Shown here: piece by piece, positions 1 through 8,448 of the stretch
Numbering within the stretch: position 1 is the first letter of the stretch
Layout of the letters: the number at the start of each line of letters is the position of its first letter
Assembly (NCBI RefSeq): GCF_023241715.1
Contig: NZ_JALQCW010000088.1
Location: forward strand, 1 to 64,000
Reading direction: 5' to 3'
Source of the DNA: Pseudomonas morbosilactucae
GTDB lineage: Bacteria; Pseudomonadota; Gammaproteobacteria; Pseudomonadales; Pseudomonadaceae
DNA length: 64,000 nt
Notes under the pieces: model-generated
Databases searched by the model: none
Told to the model about the DNA's origin: nothing
The model's input: only the letters and a program-made list of their open reading frames with translations
Made by a program: the position numbers and the translations under genes

Positions 1-118
1 TCAACACCTGGAACCGGTTCTCGGTGCCGGCTTTTGTGCCGACCTTGCTCAACGTCAGCATGATCATCTTTGCCCTGTTCCTGACGCCGTATTTCGATCC
101 GCCGGTCATGGCGCTCGG
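1..118 (+). pseudogene. murJ: MurJ lipid II flippase, internal fragment ending at a breakpoint
   Basis: Translation from base 3 gives NTWNRFSVPAFVPTLLN followed by a hydrophobic stretch ending PPVMALG. This matches the internal segment of MurJ/MviN (E. coli has NTWNRFSIPAFTP at the same place), the inner-membrane protein that flips lipid II. The 5' part lies outside the window. At about base 118 the match stops: MurJ would continue with Trp and further membrane segments, but the next bases encode a chemoreceptor in another frame. No MurJ 3' part is present downstream. Either the gene was cut by a rearrangement or two contigs were wrongly joined. Confidence 0.75.
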
Positions 119-121
119 TTC

Positions 122-580
122 CTCAACGCCGCCATCGAAGCGGCCCGTGCCGGTGAACAGGGCCGGGGGTTTGCCGTGGTCGCCGACGAGGTGCGCTCCC
201 TGGCCAGCCGCACCCAGGCGTCCACCAGCGAGATCCAGGAAATGATCGGCCAGATGCAGGGCAAGATTCATTCGGCGGTGCAAGTGATGAACGAAAGCCA
301 GGTGCAATCCAATCACTGTGTGGCCCTGGCCTCCGGTGCCGACGAGCTGTTGGTGGCGATGGGCGAGGCGGTGGGCAGCATTCGCGACATGAACATCCAG
401 ATCGCCGCCGCCACCGAGCAGCAAAGCGCCACGGTGCAGGAAACCAGCCGCATGGTCACCCACATCAACGACTCCGCGCAGCAAGCGGCCGATGGCGCCG
501 AGCAGTCCGCCAGCAGCAGCCAGGACCTGTCGCAGATGGCCAAGGTGCAGCGCGAGCTGCTCCATCATTTCAGCGTATGA
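122..580 (+). pseudogene. Methyl-accepting chemotaxis protein, C-terminal signalling fragment
   Basis: This frame opens abruptly with LNAAIEAARAGEQGRGFAVV and continues through ADEVRSLASRT, the hairpin tip of the MCP cytoplasmic signalling domain that contacts CheA/CheW. It then runs through a glutamine/alanine-rich methylation helix (ATEQQSATVQE) to a TGA at 578-580. About 152 codons are present of the usual 500-650. The sensor domain, both membrane segments and HAMP are missing because the reading frame meets the MurJ fragment near base 118. There is no start codon or ribosome-binding site for this frame at the junction. The first possible ATG of the next gene overlaps the stop, so the two were probably one transcription unit. 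Confidence 0.85.
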
Positions 581-597
581 CGCCCGGGAGTTCGAAG

Positions 598-1518
598 ATG
601 AAGCATTGGATAACGCGGTCCCTGGGCGCTAGCCTGCTGTTCGCCGGCCTGGCCCAGGCCAGCACCCCGCTGCTGGGGGTGGGCATGGCCAAGTACGACG
701 ACAACTTCCAGACCCTGCTGCGCAACGGTGTGCAGCAGCACGCCGCGGTGCTGGAGGCGGATATTTTCATGGAAAACGGCCAGGACAACGCCGAGTTGCA
801 GATGCGCCAGTTCCGCAACCTGGTGGATTCCAAGGTCGATGCCATCGTGGTCGCCATGGTCAACGGCAAGAGCGCCCCGGAGATGCTGCGCCTGGCGGGC
901 GAGGCGAAAATCCCTTTGGTGTTCGTCAACCGCAACCCCGAGCCGCAGACCTGGCCGGCGCGCACGGCCTTTGTCGGGTCCGATGAGCTGGAGTCCGGCA
1001 CCCTGCAGATGGAGGAGCTGGCGCGCCGCGCCAACTACAAGGGCAACGTGGTGATCCTGGTGGGCGACCCGAGCAACAAGTCGTCATTGATGCGCACCGA
1101 AGACGTGGAAAAGGTCGTCGCCAAATACCCGGGCATGAAGGTGGTGCAGAAGACCGTCGCCAACTGGGAACGCAGCCAGGCCGCGACCATTGTCATGGAC
1201 TGGGTCAAGCAGGGGCTGGACTTTTCAATCATCGCCGCCAACAACGATGAAATGGCGATCGGCGCCATCATGGGCCTGGAAAAGGCCGGCAAGCAGGCCC
1301 GCGATTACTGGGTCGGCGGCATCGACGGCACGCCGGACGGGCTGAAGCTGATGGCCGACGGCAAGATGGCGGTGAGCGTGTTCCAGGATGCCGTCGGCCA
1401 AGCCAACGGTGCGGTGGAAGTGGCCTTGCGCCTGGCCCGTGGCGAAACCCTGGATTCGCCCCTGCACTGGGTGCCGTTCAAACTCATCACCCCGGAGAAC
1501 CGCTTGCAGTTCGAGTGA
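598..1518 (+). CDS. Periplasmic sugar-type substrate-binding protein (Peripla_BP_4 family)
   Basis: A 306-residue secreted protein. The signal peptide spans roughly residues 1-21 (MKHWITRSLGASLLFAGLAQA). The mature part has the two-lobed RbsB/LacI-like ligand-binding fold: VDAIVVAMVNGKSAPEM in lobe 1, ILVGDPSNKSSLMR at the hinge, and IIAANNDEMAIGAIMGLEKAGK, which is diagnostic of sugar ABC binding proteins. The ATG at 598 is chosen because GGAG lies about 9 bases upstream and the signal peptide starts there; an in-frame ATG at 577 overlaps the chemoreceptor stop. No ABC permease or ATPase gene is adjacent. Linkage to a chemoreceptor suggests it may present ligand to that MCP, though it could serve a transporter encoded elsewhere. 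The ligand is unknown. Confidence 0.8.
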   Translation: MKHWITRSLGASLLFAGLAQASTPLLGVGMAKYDDNFQTLLRNGVQQHAAVLEADIFMENGQDNAELQMRQFRNLVDSKVDAIVVAMVNGKSAPEMLRLAGEAKIPLVFVNRNPEPQTWPARTAFVGSDELESGTLQMEELARRANYKGNVVILVGDPSNKSSLMRTEDVEKVVAKYPGMKVVQKTVANWERSQAATIVMDWVKQGLDFSIIAANNDEMAIGAIMGLEKAGKQARDYWVGGIDGTPDGLKLMADGKMAVSVFQDAVGQANGAVEVALRLARGETLDSPLHWVPFKLITPENRLQFE

Positions 1519-1528
1519 ACCCTGGCAG

Positions 1529-1558
1529 CGGCGTCGGGCATCCGTAGCCCCGACGCCG
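1529..1558. terminator. Hairpin between convergent genes
   Basis: A perfect 10-bp inverted repeat (CGGCGTCGGG at 1529-1538 with CCCGACGCCG at 1549-1558, 10-base loop) sits in the 55-bp gap between the binding-protein stop and the convergent CAP-protein stop. It lacks a clear U-tract on either strand, so a bidirectional terminator is an inference from position. Confidence 0.5.
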
Positions 1559-1573
1559 CCCATGGGGCTGGGT

Positions 1574-2425
1574 TCACTGGGCGCCGAACAGGGTGGTCCA
1601 GTAGATGCCGGCGTCGCTTTTCGGGTCCACGGCGTAGGCCGCGCCCAGTTCGCGGAAGCTCGGGTTCATCAGGTTGGCGCAATGCCCGGGGCTGGCCAGC
1701 CAGCCGTCCACCACCTTGACCGCGGTGTCTTGCCCGGCGGCGATGTTCTCGCCGATGGCCTGGCCGACATAGCCGGCCAGTTCTGCACGGTCGCCTGGCG
1801 TTCCGCCCTGGCGATCTTTGTGATCGAAATAGTTGTTATTGGCCATGTCCCGGGTATGGGCCTCGGCGGCCGTCGCCAGGCTGGGGTTCCAGGCCAGCGG
1901 CGTGGTGGCACCGAAGCTCTGCGGGCCGCACTGGCGCGGTTGGGCGCGGGCACGGTTGATCTGCTCCAAGAGCTTCTGGCCTTCGGCCTGCCAGTCGCCC
2001 AGGCGTGCCGACAACAGCGGCCGCGCCAGCACCACGCGCCAGTCACGGTCGTTGTGGCTGACGCCGATGTCGATGAATTGCGGGTCCAGCACCACTTGGC
2101 AAAAGCTCTCGCGCACGGCCTGCATCGCCGCTTGCGCATCCCGCGGGCCGGAGAGGCTGATGGCCTGCACATTGACCATCGGGTACGCGGCCCGGGCCAG
2201 GGCCTGCTGCAGGTCGCCACTGCCGTTGACCGGCAGCACCAGGCGCGGGTCGGCGGCCAGGGGCGGCAGCTCCGGCGAGGCCTGGTTGGCGCAGCGTTGC
2301 ACCTGGCTGCGGTAACTGTTGATCGACTCGATCAGTTGCGATTCCTCGCTGGCCTGGGCCTGGACCGCGCACAGCAGCCCCAGTAGCAAGGCGGCGGGAC
2401 GCATGATGAATGACAAGACCTGCAT
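1574..2425 (-). CDS. CAP/SCP-domain secreted protein
   Basis: A 283-residue exported protein with a signal peptide over residues 1-25 (hydrophobic AALLLGLLCAVQAQA). The C-terminal half, about residues 145-283, is a complete CAP (SCP/PR-1) domain: INRARAQPRQCG, LAWNPSLATAAEAHTRDMA, NNYFDHKDRQG, GENIAAG and ASPGHCANLMNPSFRELG, including the histidines and glutamate that form the CAP cavity. The N-terminal half looks like a second, degenerate copy (INSYRSQVQRC, then FIDIGVSHNDRDW). The start at 2425 has GGGAG seven bases upstream; a longer in-frame start at 2482 has no such site. CAP proteins are secreted with varied, often unknown roles. The gene stands alone, convergent with the binding protein. 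Confidence 0.8.
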   Translation of the reverse strand: MQVLSFIMRPAALLLGLLCAVQAQASEESQLIESINSYRSQVQRCANQASPELPPLAADPRLVLPVNGSGDLQQALARAAYPMVNVQAISLSGPRDAQAAMQAVRESFCQVVLDPQFIDIGVSHNDRDWRVVLARPLLSARLGDWQAEGQKLLEQINRARAQPRQCGPQSFGATTPLAWNPSLATAAEAHTRDMANNNYFDHKDRQGGTPGDRAELAGYVGQAIGENIAAGQDTAVKVVDGWLASPGHCANLMNPSFRELGAAYAVDPKSDAGIYWTTLFGAQ

Positions 2426-2478
2426 GGATATCTCCCGAAAGCGAACTGCGCACATGATGCACGCAGCGTTGCGGGTTT

Positions 2479-3954
2479 TCACCCTGAACCGGTCGATCCA
2501 CGGCCCAGGCTGCCGGGGCGGGGCAGGTCCACTGCGGTGAAACGCTCTGATTCCCGGGTGTCGATCAGGTCGGCGGTCGCCACTTGCCAGCGCAGCAGGC
2601 GCTCTTGCAAGGCCTGCTCGACCGGCTGATACGCCGCTTGCCCGGCCAGGTTGTGCAGTTCATGGGGGTCGCTGGCGCGGTGGTACAGCTCGGCCGGTTC
2701 GTACAGGCGCCAGACATAGGTCCAGGTGCGGTCGCGCAGGGCCACCACTTTGCCCACCGACTCTGGTCGCTGATGCTGCAAGCGGCTTTTCAGGTCGTAG
2801 GGGTAGGCGCCGCGCTCCAGCAGGTCCGACTCTTCACGGCAAAAACCGCCTTCGCTGAAGACTTCTTCACGGTGGGGTGTGTGCGGTTCTCGCAGGCAGG
2901 CGGCAAAGCTGCGGCCGAAGTGCGCGTGCCCGGCTTCGATGCCTGCCAGTTCCAGCAGGGTCGGGAAGACATCGAGCAGTTCCACCAGCGCTTCGCTGCG
3001 TTCGCCCTGGGCCAGGCCCGGCCCGGCGATCAGCAGGGGCGTGCGCACCAGGCACTCTTCCACCCCGGCAGGCCACTTTTCCACCAGGCCGTAATCCCCC
3101 AGGTATTCGCCGTGGTCGGAGAAGAAGCAGCGGTACAGCGGTCGCTCGGCGTGGTGTTGGTCCAGTTGCGCCTGCAAGCGGCCCAAGTGCTGGTCGAGGC
3201 GGCTGATCATGCCGTAGTACACCGCGCGGATTTCCTGCCAGTCCTCGGTTTGCAGCTGTTGCCAGCCGTGCAGTTGGGCCAGCTCGGCGCGAAAGTCAGG
3301 CGGGCGGCCGCTGCCCTGGCGGGGTGCGGGCATCTGCGCCCGCGGGTACATCGAGTACCAGGGCTGGGCCACGGCAAACGGCGGGTGCGGCGCCAGCAAC
3401 GGCACATAGAGCACCCAGGGTTCTGGCGGCGCACTGGCCAGCCAGGCTTCGGCGGTGCGGATCACCGCCTCGTCGAAATCCACCTGCTCTGCCGGCCGTT
3501 CGCCTTCGTAGTGGGCCCGCGCCAGGCTGCCCGGCGCGCTGGGCTCGCGGTGCCTGAAAAAGTCCCGCAGGTCGTTGAGCCCGGGGTCGGCAAAGCCGTG
3601 TTCATGGACCGAGGTTTCGGCGGCGCCGCGGGCGAAGGTGTCACCCCGCGCCCCGGCATGGACCACGTGATAGCCCTGGTCCTTGAAGGTGCGCAGGAAG
3701 TTCGGTTCCTCCGGCGCCAGCAGGTATTGCAGGCTGCGGTGGCCGCTGACGTGGGGGTAGCGCCCGGACAGGAACGACACCCGGGACGGCGAGCAGACGC
3801 TGTGCTGGGTGAACGCTTCGGCGAAACGCACGCCTTCGGCCGCCAGGCGGTCCAGGTGCGGCGTCTGCACCGGGCTTTCGGGGTTGAAGCCGGGCAGGCA
3901 GTCGACGCGCAACTGGTCGGCGATGATGACGATGAGATTGGGACGCTGGGGCAT
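2479..3954 (-). CDS. Type I (formylglycine) sulfatase
   Basis: A 491-residue alkaline-phosphatase-superfamily hydrolase. NLIVIIADQLRVD near the N-terminus supplies metal ligands. SVCSPSRVSFLSGRYP holds the C-x-P-S-R motif in which the cysteine becomes formylglycine, so this is a cysteine-type class I sulfatase. FSDHGEYLGDYGLVEKWP holds the later Asp-His metal pair and the active-site lysine. The layout (ADQLR rather than ADDxG) resembles choline-sulfatase and heparan-N-sulfatase-like enzymes; the substrate cannot be fixed. No signal peptide is seen, so it is probably cytoplasmic, acting on an imported sulfate ester. The start at 3954 has AGGAG 8 bases upstream. It begins 26 bp after the TonB receptor stop, so the two are likely cotranscribed. 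Confidence 0.85.
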   Translation of the reverse strand: MPQRPNLIVIIADQLRVDCLPGFNPESPVQTPHLDRLAAEGVRFAEAFTQHSVCSPSRVSFLSGRYPHVSGHRSLQYLLAPEEPNFLRTFKDQGYHVVHAGARGDTFARGAAETSVHEHGFADPGLNDLRDFFRHREPSAPGSLARAHYEGERPAEQVDFDEAVIRTAEAWLASAPPEPWVLYVPLLAPHPPFAVAQPWYSMYPRAQMPAPRQGSGRPPDFRAELAQLHGWQQLQTEDWQEIRAVYYGMISRLDQHLGRLQAQLDQHHAERPLYRCFFSDHGEYLGDYGLVEKWPAGVEECLVRTPLLIAGPGLAQGERSEALVELLDVFPTLLELAGIEAGHAHFGRSFAACLREPHTPHREEVFSEGGFCREESDLLERGAYPYDLKSRLQHQRPESVGKVVALRDRTWTYVWRLYEPAELYHRASDPHELHNLAGQAAYQPVEQALQERLLRWQVATADLIDTRESERFTAVDLPRPGSLGRGSTGSG

Positions 3955-3980
3955 GACGGGCTCCTGGCTGAGACGGGCGA

Positions 3981-6209
3981 TCAGAAATCCTTGCGGACCT
4001 GGATCCCGAAGTAGCGTTGATCGTCCCGTGGCACCACGCGGTTGATCGCGTTGCTGCCGCTGTTGAGCATCGGCGCGTAAGAGCGGTCGCCGAGATTGCG
4101 GCCCAGCAGCGCCACGCGCCAACCCTGGCTGTAGTCGGCCAGGGCCACGCTGGCGTTCCAGATGCCATAGGCGCCCTGGCGGGTGTTGAGGTTCTGGTCG
4201 AGGCTGTACTGCACTTCGCTCTGCCAGTTGTAGTCAGTGGACAGTTCCACATCCAGGCCATTGTCCAGGGGGATGCTGTAGTCGGCCCGCACGTAGCTTT
4301 TCCAGTCCGGGGCAAAGGGCAGGGGCTTGCCATTGATCGAGCAACTGGCGGCTGCGGCGGCCGGGCAATTGAACTCCTCGATGCGTGCATGGGTGTAGGC
4401 CAGGGCGCCGGACAGCTTGAGCTGGCGAGTGGCCTGGAACGCGTAGTCCAGCTCCACGCCCTGGGTACGCACGGAGCCGGCGTTGATCAGACGCGTTACC
4501 GGTGAGCCACCCACCAAGTCGTAGAAGTTGGCCTGGTAGTTGTCGTAGTCGGTGCGAAACAGCGCCAGGTTGGCGGTCAGGCGTTTATTGAAGGCGCTGC
4601 TTTTCAGGCCGATTTCGTAGGCGTTGGAGGTTTCCGGATCCAGGGCCTCGGTGTCCGCGGCATACATCTGGAAGTAGACGTTATAGGCCGGCCCCTTGTA
4701 GCCCCGGGAATAGGTGACGTAGCCGGTCAGGTCATCGCTGAAATCATGTTGCAGGCCCAGGCGCCCGGACAGGCCGTTGTCGCTGTGCTCGCCGGAGGAG
4801 GCGAACGAGGGGCGCATCGAACGCAGGGTGACTGCCGAGGTGGAGACCCGTTCATGGTCGTACTCGACCTGGTCGTGGGTGGCCCGCAGGCCGATGATCG
4901 CGCGCCAGTCCTCGGTGAAGTTCAGGGTGCTCTCGCCGAACAGCGCGTAGCTGTTGTTGGTGGCGCTGAACTTGCCCCAGGCGCTGTTGAGCACACCGTT
5001 GTTCACCAGTTGCCGGCGGTAGCCCTCGTTGGACTGGCCGTGGAACAGGTAGGCCCCGGCCACGTATTCGAGGAACTGGCCACTGGGGGAGGCGATGCGC
5101 AGCTCCTGGCTGTACTGGTCGTAGTCGACCTTGCCGGCATCGTGCAGGGCGTCCTGGGGCAGACCGGCGAGGCCGTCCTGATCCTGGTACTGGCGGTTGT
5201 CCCAGCCGCGCCAGGCGGTGATCGAGGTCAGGGTGTGGCTGCCCAGGGTCCAGTCCGCCTGGGCCGAGAGGCCTTTGTGGATGTCGTTGGACCAGGTCTT
5301 GAAATCGTTCTCCACGCTGCGGTTTTCCCGGTCGATCGGTGCCGGGAAGTTGTTGGCGAAACGCTCGGTGCTGGCTTTGATCGCCACACCGCTGGGGGTG
5401 GTGTTGTCGCCGTCGCTGTAATCGCCGATCAGGGTCAGCCGAAAGTCTTCGTTGGGCTTGAACTGCAATTTGCCGCGCACGCCCTGGGTGCTGTAGCCGT
5501 TGACCCGGTGGCCGTTGTATTCGTTGGTGACGTTGCCGTCATAGTCACCCCACAGGGTGCTCAGGGAGCCTTTGAGGGTGTCGCTGAGGGTGCCGCCGAT
5601 GCCGAAGCGAGTGCGGTTTTCATTGCCCTTGCCGAAGTGTGAGTAATCGACGTAGCCGTGGGTCTCGTCGCTGATGTCGCGGCTGATGACATTCAGCACC
5701 CCGGCCGAGGCATTGCGCCCGAACAGCGTGCCCTGGGGGCCGCGCAGCACTTCGATGCGTTCCACTTCCATCAGGTCCAGGGTGGCCTGGCCCGGGCGCC
5801 CGTAGACCACGCCGTCGATCACCGTGGCAACGCTGGGCTCGACCCCTGGCGAGGTGGAAATGGTCCCGACACCGCGCACGAACAGGGAAGAGTCCTTGCT
5901 CGACGCGGCAGGGCGGTAGTTCAGGGTCGGCACTCGCTGGACGATGCTAGCGACGTTGTTGCGGTTCTCCCGCTCCAGCTGTTCGCCGTCCACCACCGAC
6001 ACCGCGACCGGCACTTGTTGCAGTGAGGCTTCGCGGCGGGTGGCGGTGACGGTCACGGTTTTCAGCGCGGTGTCGTTACTGGGCTGGGCGCTGCTGGTGG
6101 AGCTATCGGCCGCATGGGCCGCAGGTGCGGCCAGCAACAGGGCAAGGGCATTCAGGGCGGTCAGGGACTGCCACGGTCGGCAAGGCTTCGGGTTCATGTT
6201 CAAGCTCAT
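3981..6209 (-). CDS. TonB-dependent outer-membrane receptor, probable sulfate-ester uptake
   Basis: A 742-residue receptor. The signal peptide ends around APAAHA, a TonB box lies in LKTVTVTATRRE, and the plug carries VERIEVLRGPQGTLFGRNA and GVLNVISRD. A 22-strand-type barrel follows and ends in RYFGIQVRKDF with the terminal Phe needed for outer-membrane insertion. There is no N-terminal STN domain, so it is not itself a surface-signalling receptor. Translation may start at 6209 (MSLN) or 6197 (MNPK); neither has a strong ribosome-binding site. It heads a two-gene unit with the sulfatase and is divergent from a LysR gene. Together with the TauD and SsuA-like genes nearby this implies import of a sulfated organic compound, but the ligand is inference. 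Confidence 0.85.
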   Translation of the reverse strand: MSLNMNPKPCRPWQSLTALNALALLLAAPAAHAADSSTSSAQPSNDTALKTVTVTATRREASLQQVPVAVSVVDGEQLERENRNNVASIVQRVPTLNYRPAASSKDSSLFVRGVGTISTSPGVEPSVATVIDGVVYGRPGQATLDLMEVERIEVLRGPQGTLFGRNASAGVLNVISRDISDETHGYVDYSHFGKGNENRTRFGIGGTLSDTLKGSLSTLWGDYDGNVTNEYNGHRVNGYSTQGVRGKLQFKPNEDFRLTLIGDYSDGDNTTPSGVAIKASTERFANNFPAPIDRENRSVENDFKTWSNDIHKGLSAQADWTLGSHTLTSITAWRGWDNRQYQDQDGLAGLPQDALHDAGKVDYDQYSQELRIASPSGQFLEYVAGAYLFHGQSNEGYRRQLVNNGVLNSAWGKFSATNNSYALFGESTLNFTEDWRAIIGLRATHDQVEYDHERVSTSAVTLRSMRPSFASSGEHSDNGLSGRLGLQHDFSDDLTGYVTYSRGYKGPAYNVYFQMYAADTEALDPETSNAYEIGLKSSAFNKRLTANLALFRTDYDNYQANFYDLVGGSPVTRLINAGSVRTQGVELDYAFQATRQLKLSGALAYTHARIEEFNCPAAAAASCSINGKPLPFAPDWKSYVRADYSIPLDNGLDVELSTDYNWQSEVQYSLDQNLNTRQGAYGIWNASVALADYSQGWRVALLGRNLGDRSYAPMLNSGSNAINRVVPRDDQRYFGIQVRKDF

Positions 6210-6434
6210 TCTTGCAGGTCATTCTGGCCGTCCTGGTAGTGGTGGCGGAGCAAGGCAAGCAGACGCTGTGGGGTGAATTAGGTTATGTGTTTTTGGTCTT
6301 TCCACTGGCGTGCATGACCACTGGATAATGCCGCCGCCAGGTTTGCGGCGGTCGATCGCGAGCCTTTGTATCAATGCGTGCTGCCCCTGAGAAATTCCTT
6401 AGGCGCATCGCGCTCATGACTAAAAGGTCTGAGC

Positions 6435-7397
6435 ATGGATTTACGGCAGCTGCGGCATTTCATGGCCTTGGCCACTCACTTGAATTTCACCCGCGCTGCG
6501 GACATTGCCTGCATCACCCAGTCGGCGTTCAGCCGCAGCATCCAGGGCCTGGAAAGCGAGCTGGGCTGTGCCCTGGTGGAGCGCAGCAGTCGCGGCGTGG
6601 TGCTCACGGCCAAGGGCGAGGCGCTGCGGGTGCGCGCTGCTCGGCTGCTGGAGGATGCCAGCAATCTGCGCGATGAGATGGGTGCGGGGGAGCCCGAGGA
6701 CGCGGCCCAGCAGTTGCGTTTCGGCTCCGGGCCCCTGGTCACCGCGCGCCTGGTGCCCGAGGCGCTTGGGCGTTTTCTCACGCGCTTCCCCAAGGCCGAA
6801 GTGGACCTGCGGGTAGAGAAACCCTCGAACCTGCTGGCCTTGCTGGACGAGGGCGAGATCAGTTTCCTGGTGGCCGACCTGCGCCATATGGAAATCGGCA
6901 CCCGGCACCTGGTGCGGCCCTTGCGCTTTCGCCGTTTTGGCGTGTTTTGCCGCGCCGGGCACCCGCTGGTGGAGGAGGCGCAATTGGCGTTCGCGCGCCT
7001 GGGTCATTACCCCAAGGTCGCCTCGATGCTGCCGTGCGAGTTGCGTGCAGTGCTCTGCGGGTTGTGGGGGCGTGACGGCGCGGCGCTGAACATGGAGACC
7101 TCCTACAACGACCTGTTGCCGAAGATCGTCGCCAGCTCCGACAGCCTCGGCGTGGCCCCCCTGGAAATGATCGAACCCTTGCTGGAGAGCGGGCACTTTC
7201 GCCTGCTGCGTTGCAGCGACGCGCCGCCGTTGTTCCTCGACGGCGGCGCGTGCCTGGGGATTGTCCAGCGTTCCGAGCAGCCCCTGAGCGAGGCGGCCCG
7301 CTGCATGATCGACGCCCTGCTGGACGCTGATGACAGCCTCTCCGACGAGTTGGTGGACGCGCCGGCGTACAGCCTGATCAACCAGCTGGCGCTGTAG
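6435..7397 (+). CDS. LysR-family regulator of the sulfur-scavenging genes
   Basis: A 320-residue LysR-type regulator. The N-terminal winged helix-turn-helix (MDLRQLRHFMALATHLNFTR, then QSAFSRSIQGLESELG) is followed by a periplasmic-binding-like effector domain. It is divergent from the TonB receptor/sulfatase unit with a 225-bp shared control region. Its last 20 bases overlap the 3' end of the SsuA-like gene on the other strand. LysR proteins usually control the divergent neighbour, so regulation of the receptor/sulfatase pair, and perhaps of the dioxygenase pair, is the simplest reading. It is not an obvious Cbl/CysB orthologue. Confidence 0.85.
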   Translation: MDLRQLRHFMALATHLNFTRAADIACITQSAFSRSIQGLESELGCALVERSSRGVVLTAKGEALRVRAARLLEDASNLRDEMGAGEPEDAAQQLRFGSGPLVTARLVPEALGRFLTRFPKAEVDLRVEKPSNLLALLDEGEISFLVADLRHMEIGTRHLVRPLRFRRFGVFCRAGHPLVEEAQLAFARLGHYPKVASMLPCELRAVLCGLWGRDGAALNMETSYNDLLPKIVASSDSLGVAPLEMIEPLLESGHFRLLRCSDAPPLFLDGGACLGIVQRSEQPLSEAARCMIDALLDADDSLSDELVDAPAYSLINQLAL

Positions 7398-8448
7398 CCC
7401 GGCCCTGGCTGTCGTAGTCCGGCCAGGTGCCTTGCAGCTGCTGGCGGCGCAGGGCCTGTTCGACGAACTGTGGGGCGAACCAGTCCTTGACCTCGAAGCT
7501 GCGGCGAATCAGGCGCAGTGCCTTGGCCTGCTCGATGCTCTGGCTGAAGCTGGTGCTGAGGAAGGCGTCGAGCCGGGGTGAAAAGCGAAAGTCCAGGTCG
7601 GCCCCCGCGGCCTCTTCCCGGGCCAGTGCAGCCGGGATGCCGCTGGCCTGTTCCTGCTGCACCAGGTACTGCTCGTAATGCTCGGGCACCTTGAGCCAGG
7701 CGGCGTTGCTCACCAGCACGTCCACCAGGGTCTGGGTCGCTTCGGGGTAGCGCTGGATAAACCCCTGGCTGGCCACCAGGCCGCTCTGGGTGGTGGCCAG
7801 TAACGGCATGGACTGGGTGCTCAAGGGCACTTCGATGCCTTGGCTGCGCAGGGTCAGCAGGTTGTAGTTGGACCAGGTGGCGTCGATCTGCCCGGCCACC
7901 AGCGCGGCCATGGCGGCGGTCCAGTCGAGGTTGATGATCTTCAGGTCTTTTTCGCTGAGCCCGGCATTGGCCAGTACGCGGCCGAACGACAGCTGGTCGG
8001 CGGTGCCACGGTACAGGGCCACGCGCTTACCCTTGAGGTCCTGGATCTGGCGGATACCGGCTTGCGGGGTGCTGGCAAGGAACAGGTGAGTGCCCCGTGA
8101 GCCCAGCAGCAGGCGCGTGTCCAGGCCGCTGGCGCGACCGATGATTGCGGCCAGGTCGCCGAGGGCGGCGAAGTCCAACTGGCCGTTGGCAAAGGCTTCA
8201 TTGATGGCCGGCCCGGCGCCGCGAAAGAAATGCCATTCCACCCGGGTGCCTTGCTGGGCGAACGCCTGCTCCAGTTGCTGGCGCTGGTGGGCGACCCCCA
8301 GCAGCCCGGGGGCGTAAGGCTTGGCCCGGGTGCTGAGGTCCGGCACGCCGATGCGGATCACTTCCGGGACAGATTGCGCCAGGGCCACCTGGGCCCCCAG
8401 CAGCAGGCCCAGGGCCAGGGCGACGATCCCCCTTGCTCGGCCGATCAT
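7378..8448 (-). CDS. SsuA-like sulfonate/sulfate-ester substrate-binding protein
   Basis: A 356-residue periplasmic binding protein of the SsuA/TauA/NMT1 type. Signal peptide about residues 1-24 (IVALALGLLLGAQVALA), then VIRIGVPDLST, EWHFFRGAGPAINEAFANGQLDFAALGD and DLKGKRVALYRGTADQ, typical of aliphatic sulfonate binding proteins. The ATG at 8448 overlaps the TGA of the dioxygenase gene by 4 bases (ATGA), indicating translational coupling. No SsuB/SsuC permease or ATPase is adjacent, so it must share an ABC transporter encoded elsewhere or act alone. The 3' end overlaps the convergent LysR gene by 20 bp. Confidence 0.8.
   Translation of the reverse strand: MIGRARGIVALALGLLLGAQVALAQSVPEVIRIGVPDLSTRAKPYAPGLLGVAHQRQQLEQAFAQQGTRVEWHFFRGAGPAINEAFANGQLDFAALGDLAAIIGRASGLDTRLLLGSRGTHLFLASTPQAGIRQIQDLKGKRVALYRGTADQLSFGRVLANAGLSEKDLKIINLDWTAAMAALVAGQIDATWSNYNLLTLRSQGIEVPLSTQSMPLLATTQSGLVASQGFIQRYPEATQTLVDVLVSNAAWLKVPEHYEQYLVQQEQASGIPAALAREEAAGADLDFRFSPRLDAFLSTSFSQSIEQAKALRLIRRSFEVKDWFAPQFVEQALRRQQLQGTWPDYDSQGRATAPAG

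Noticed and set aside
7378..7397. Overlap of LysR and SsuA-like genes as evidence of a misread stop
   Set aside because: Both frames end in natural stops and both C-termini are plausible; short tail-to-tail overlaps also occur at 16409-16461, 27623-27626 and 56088-56091.
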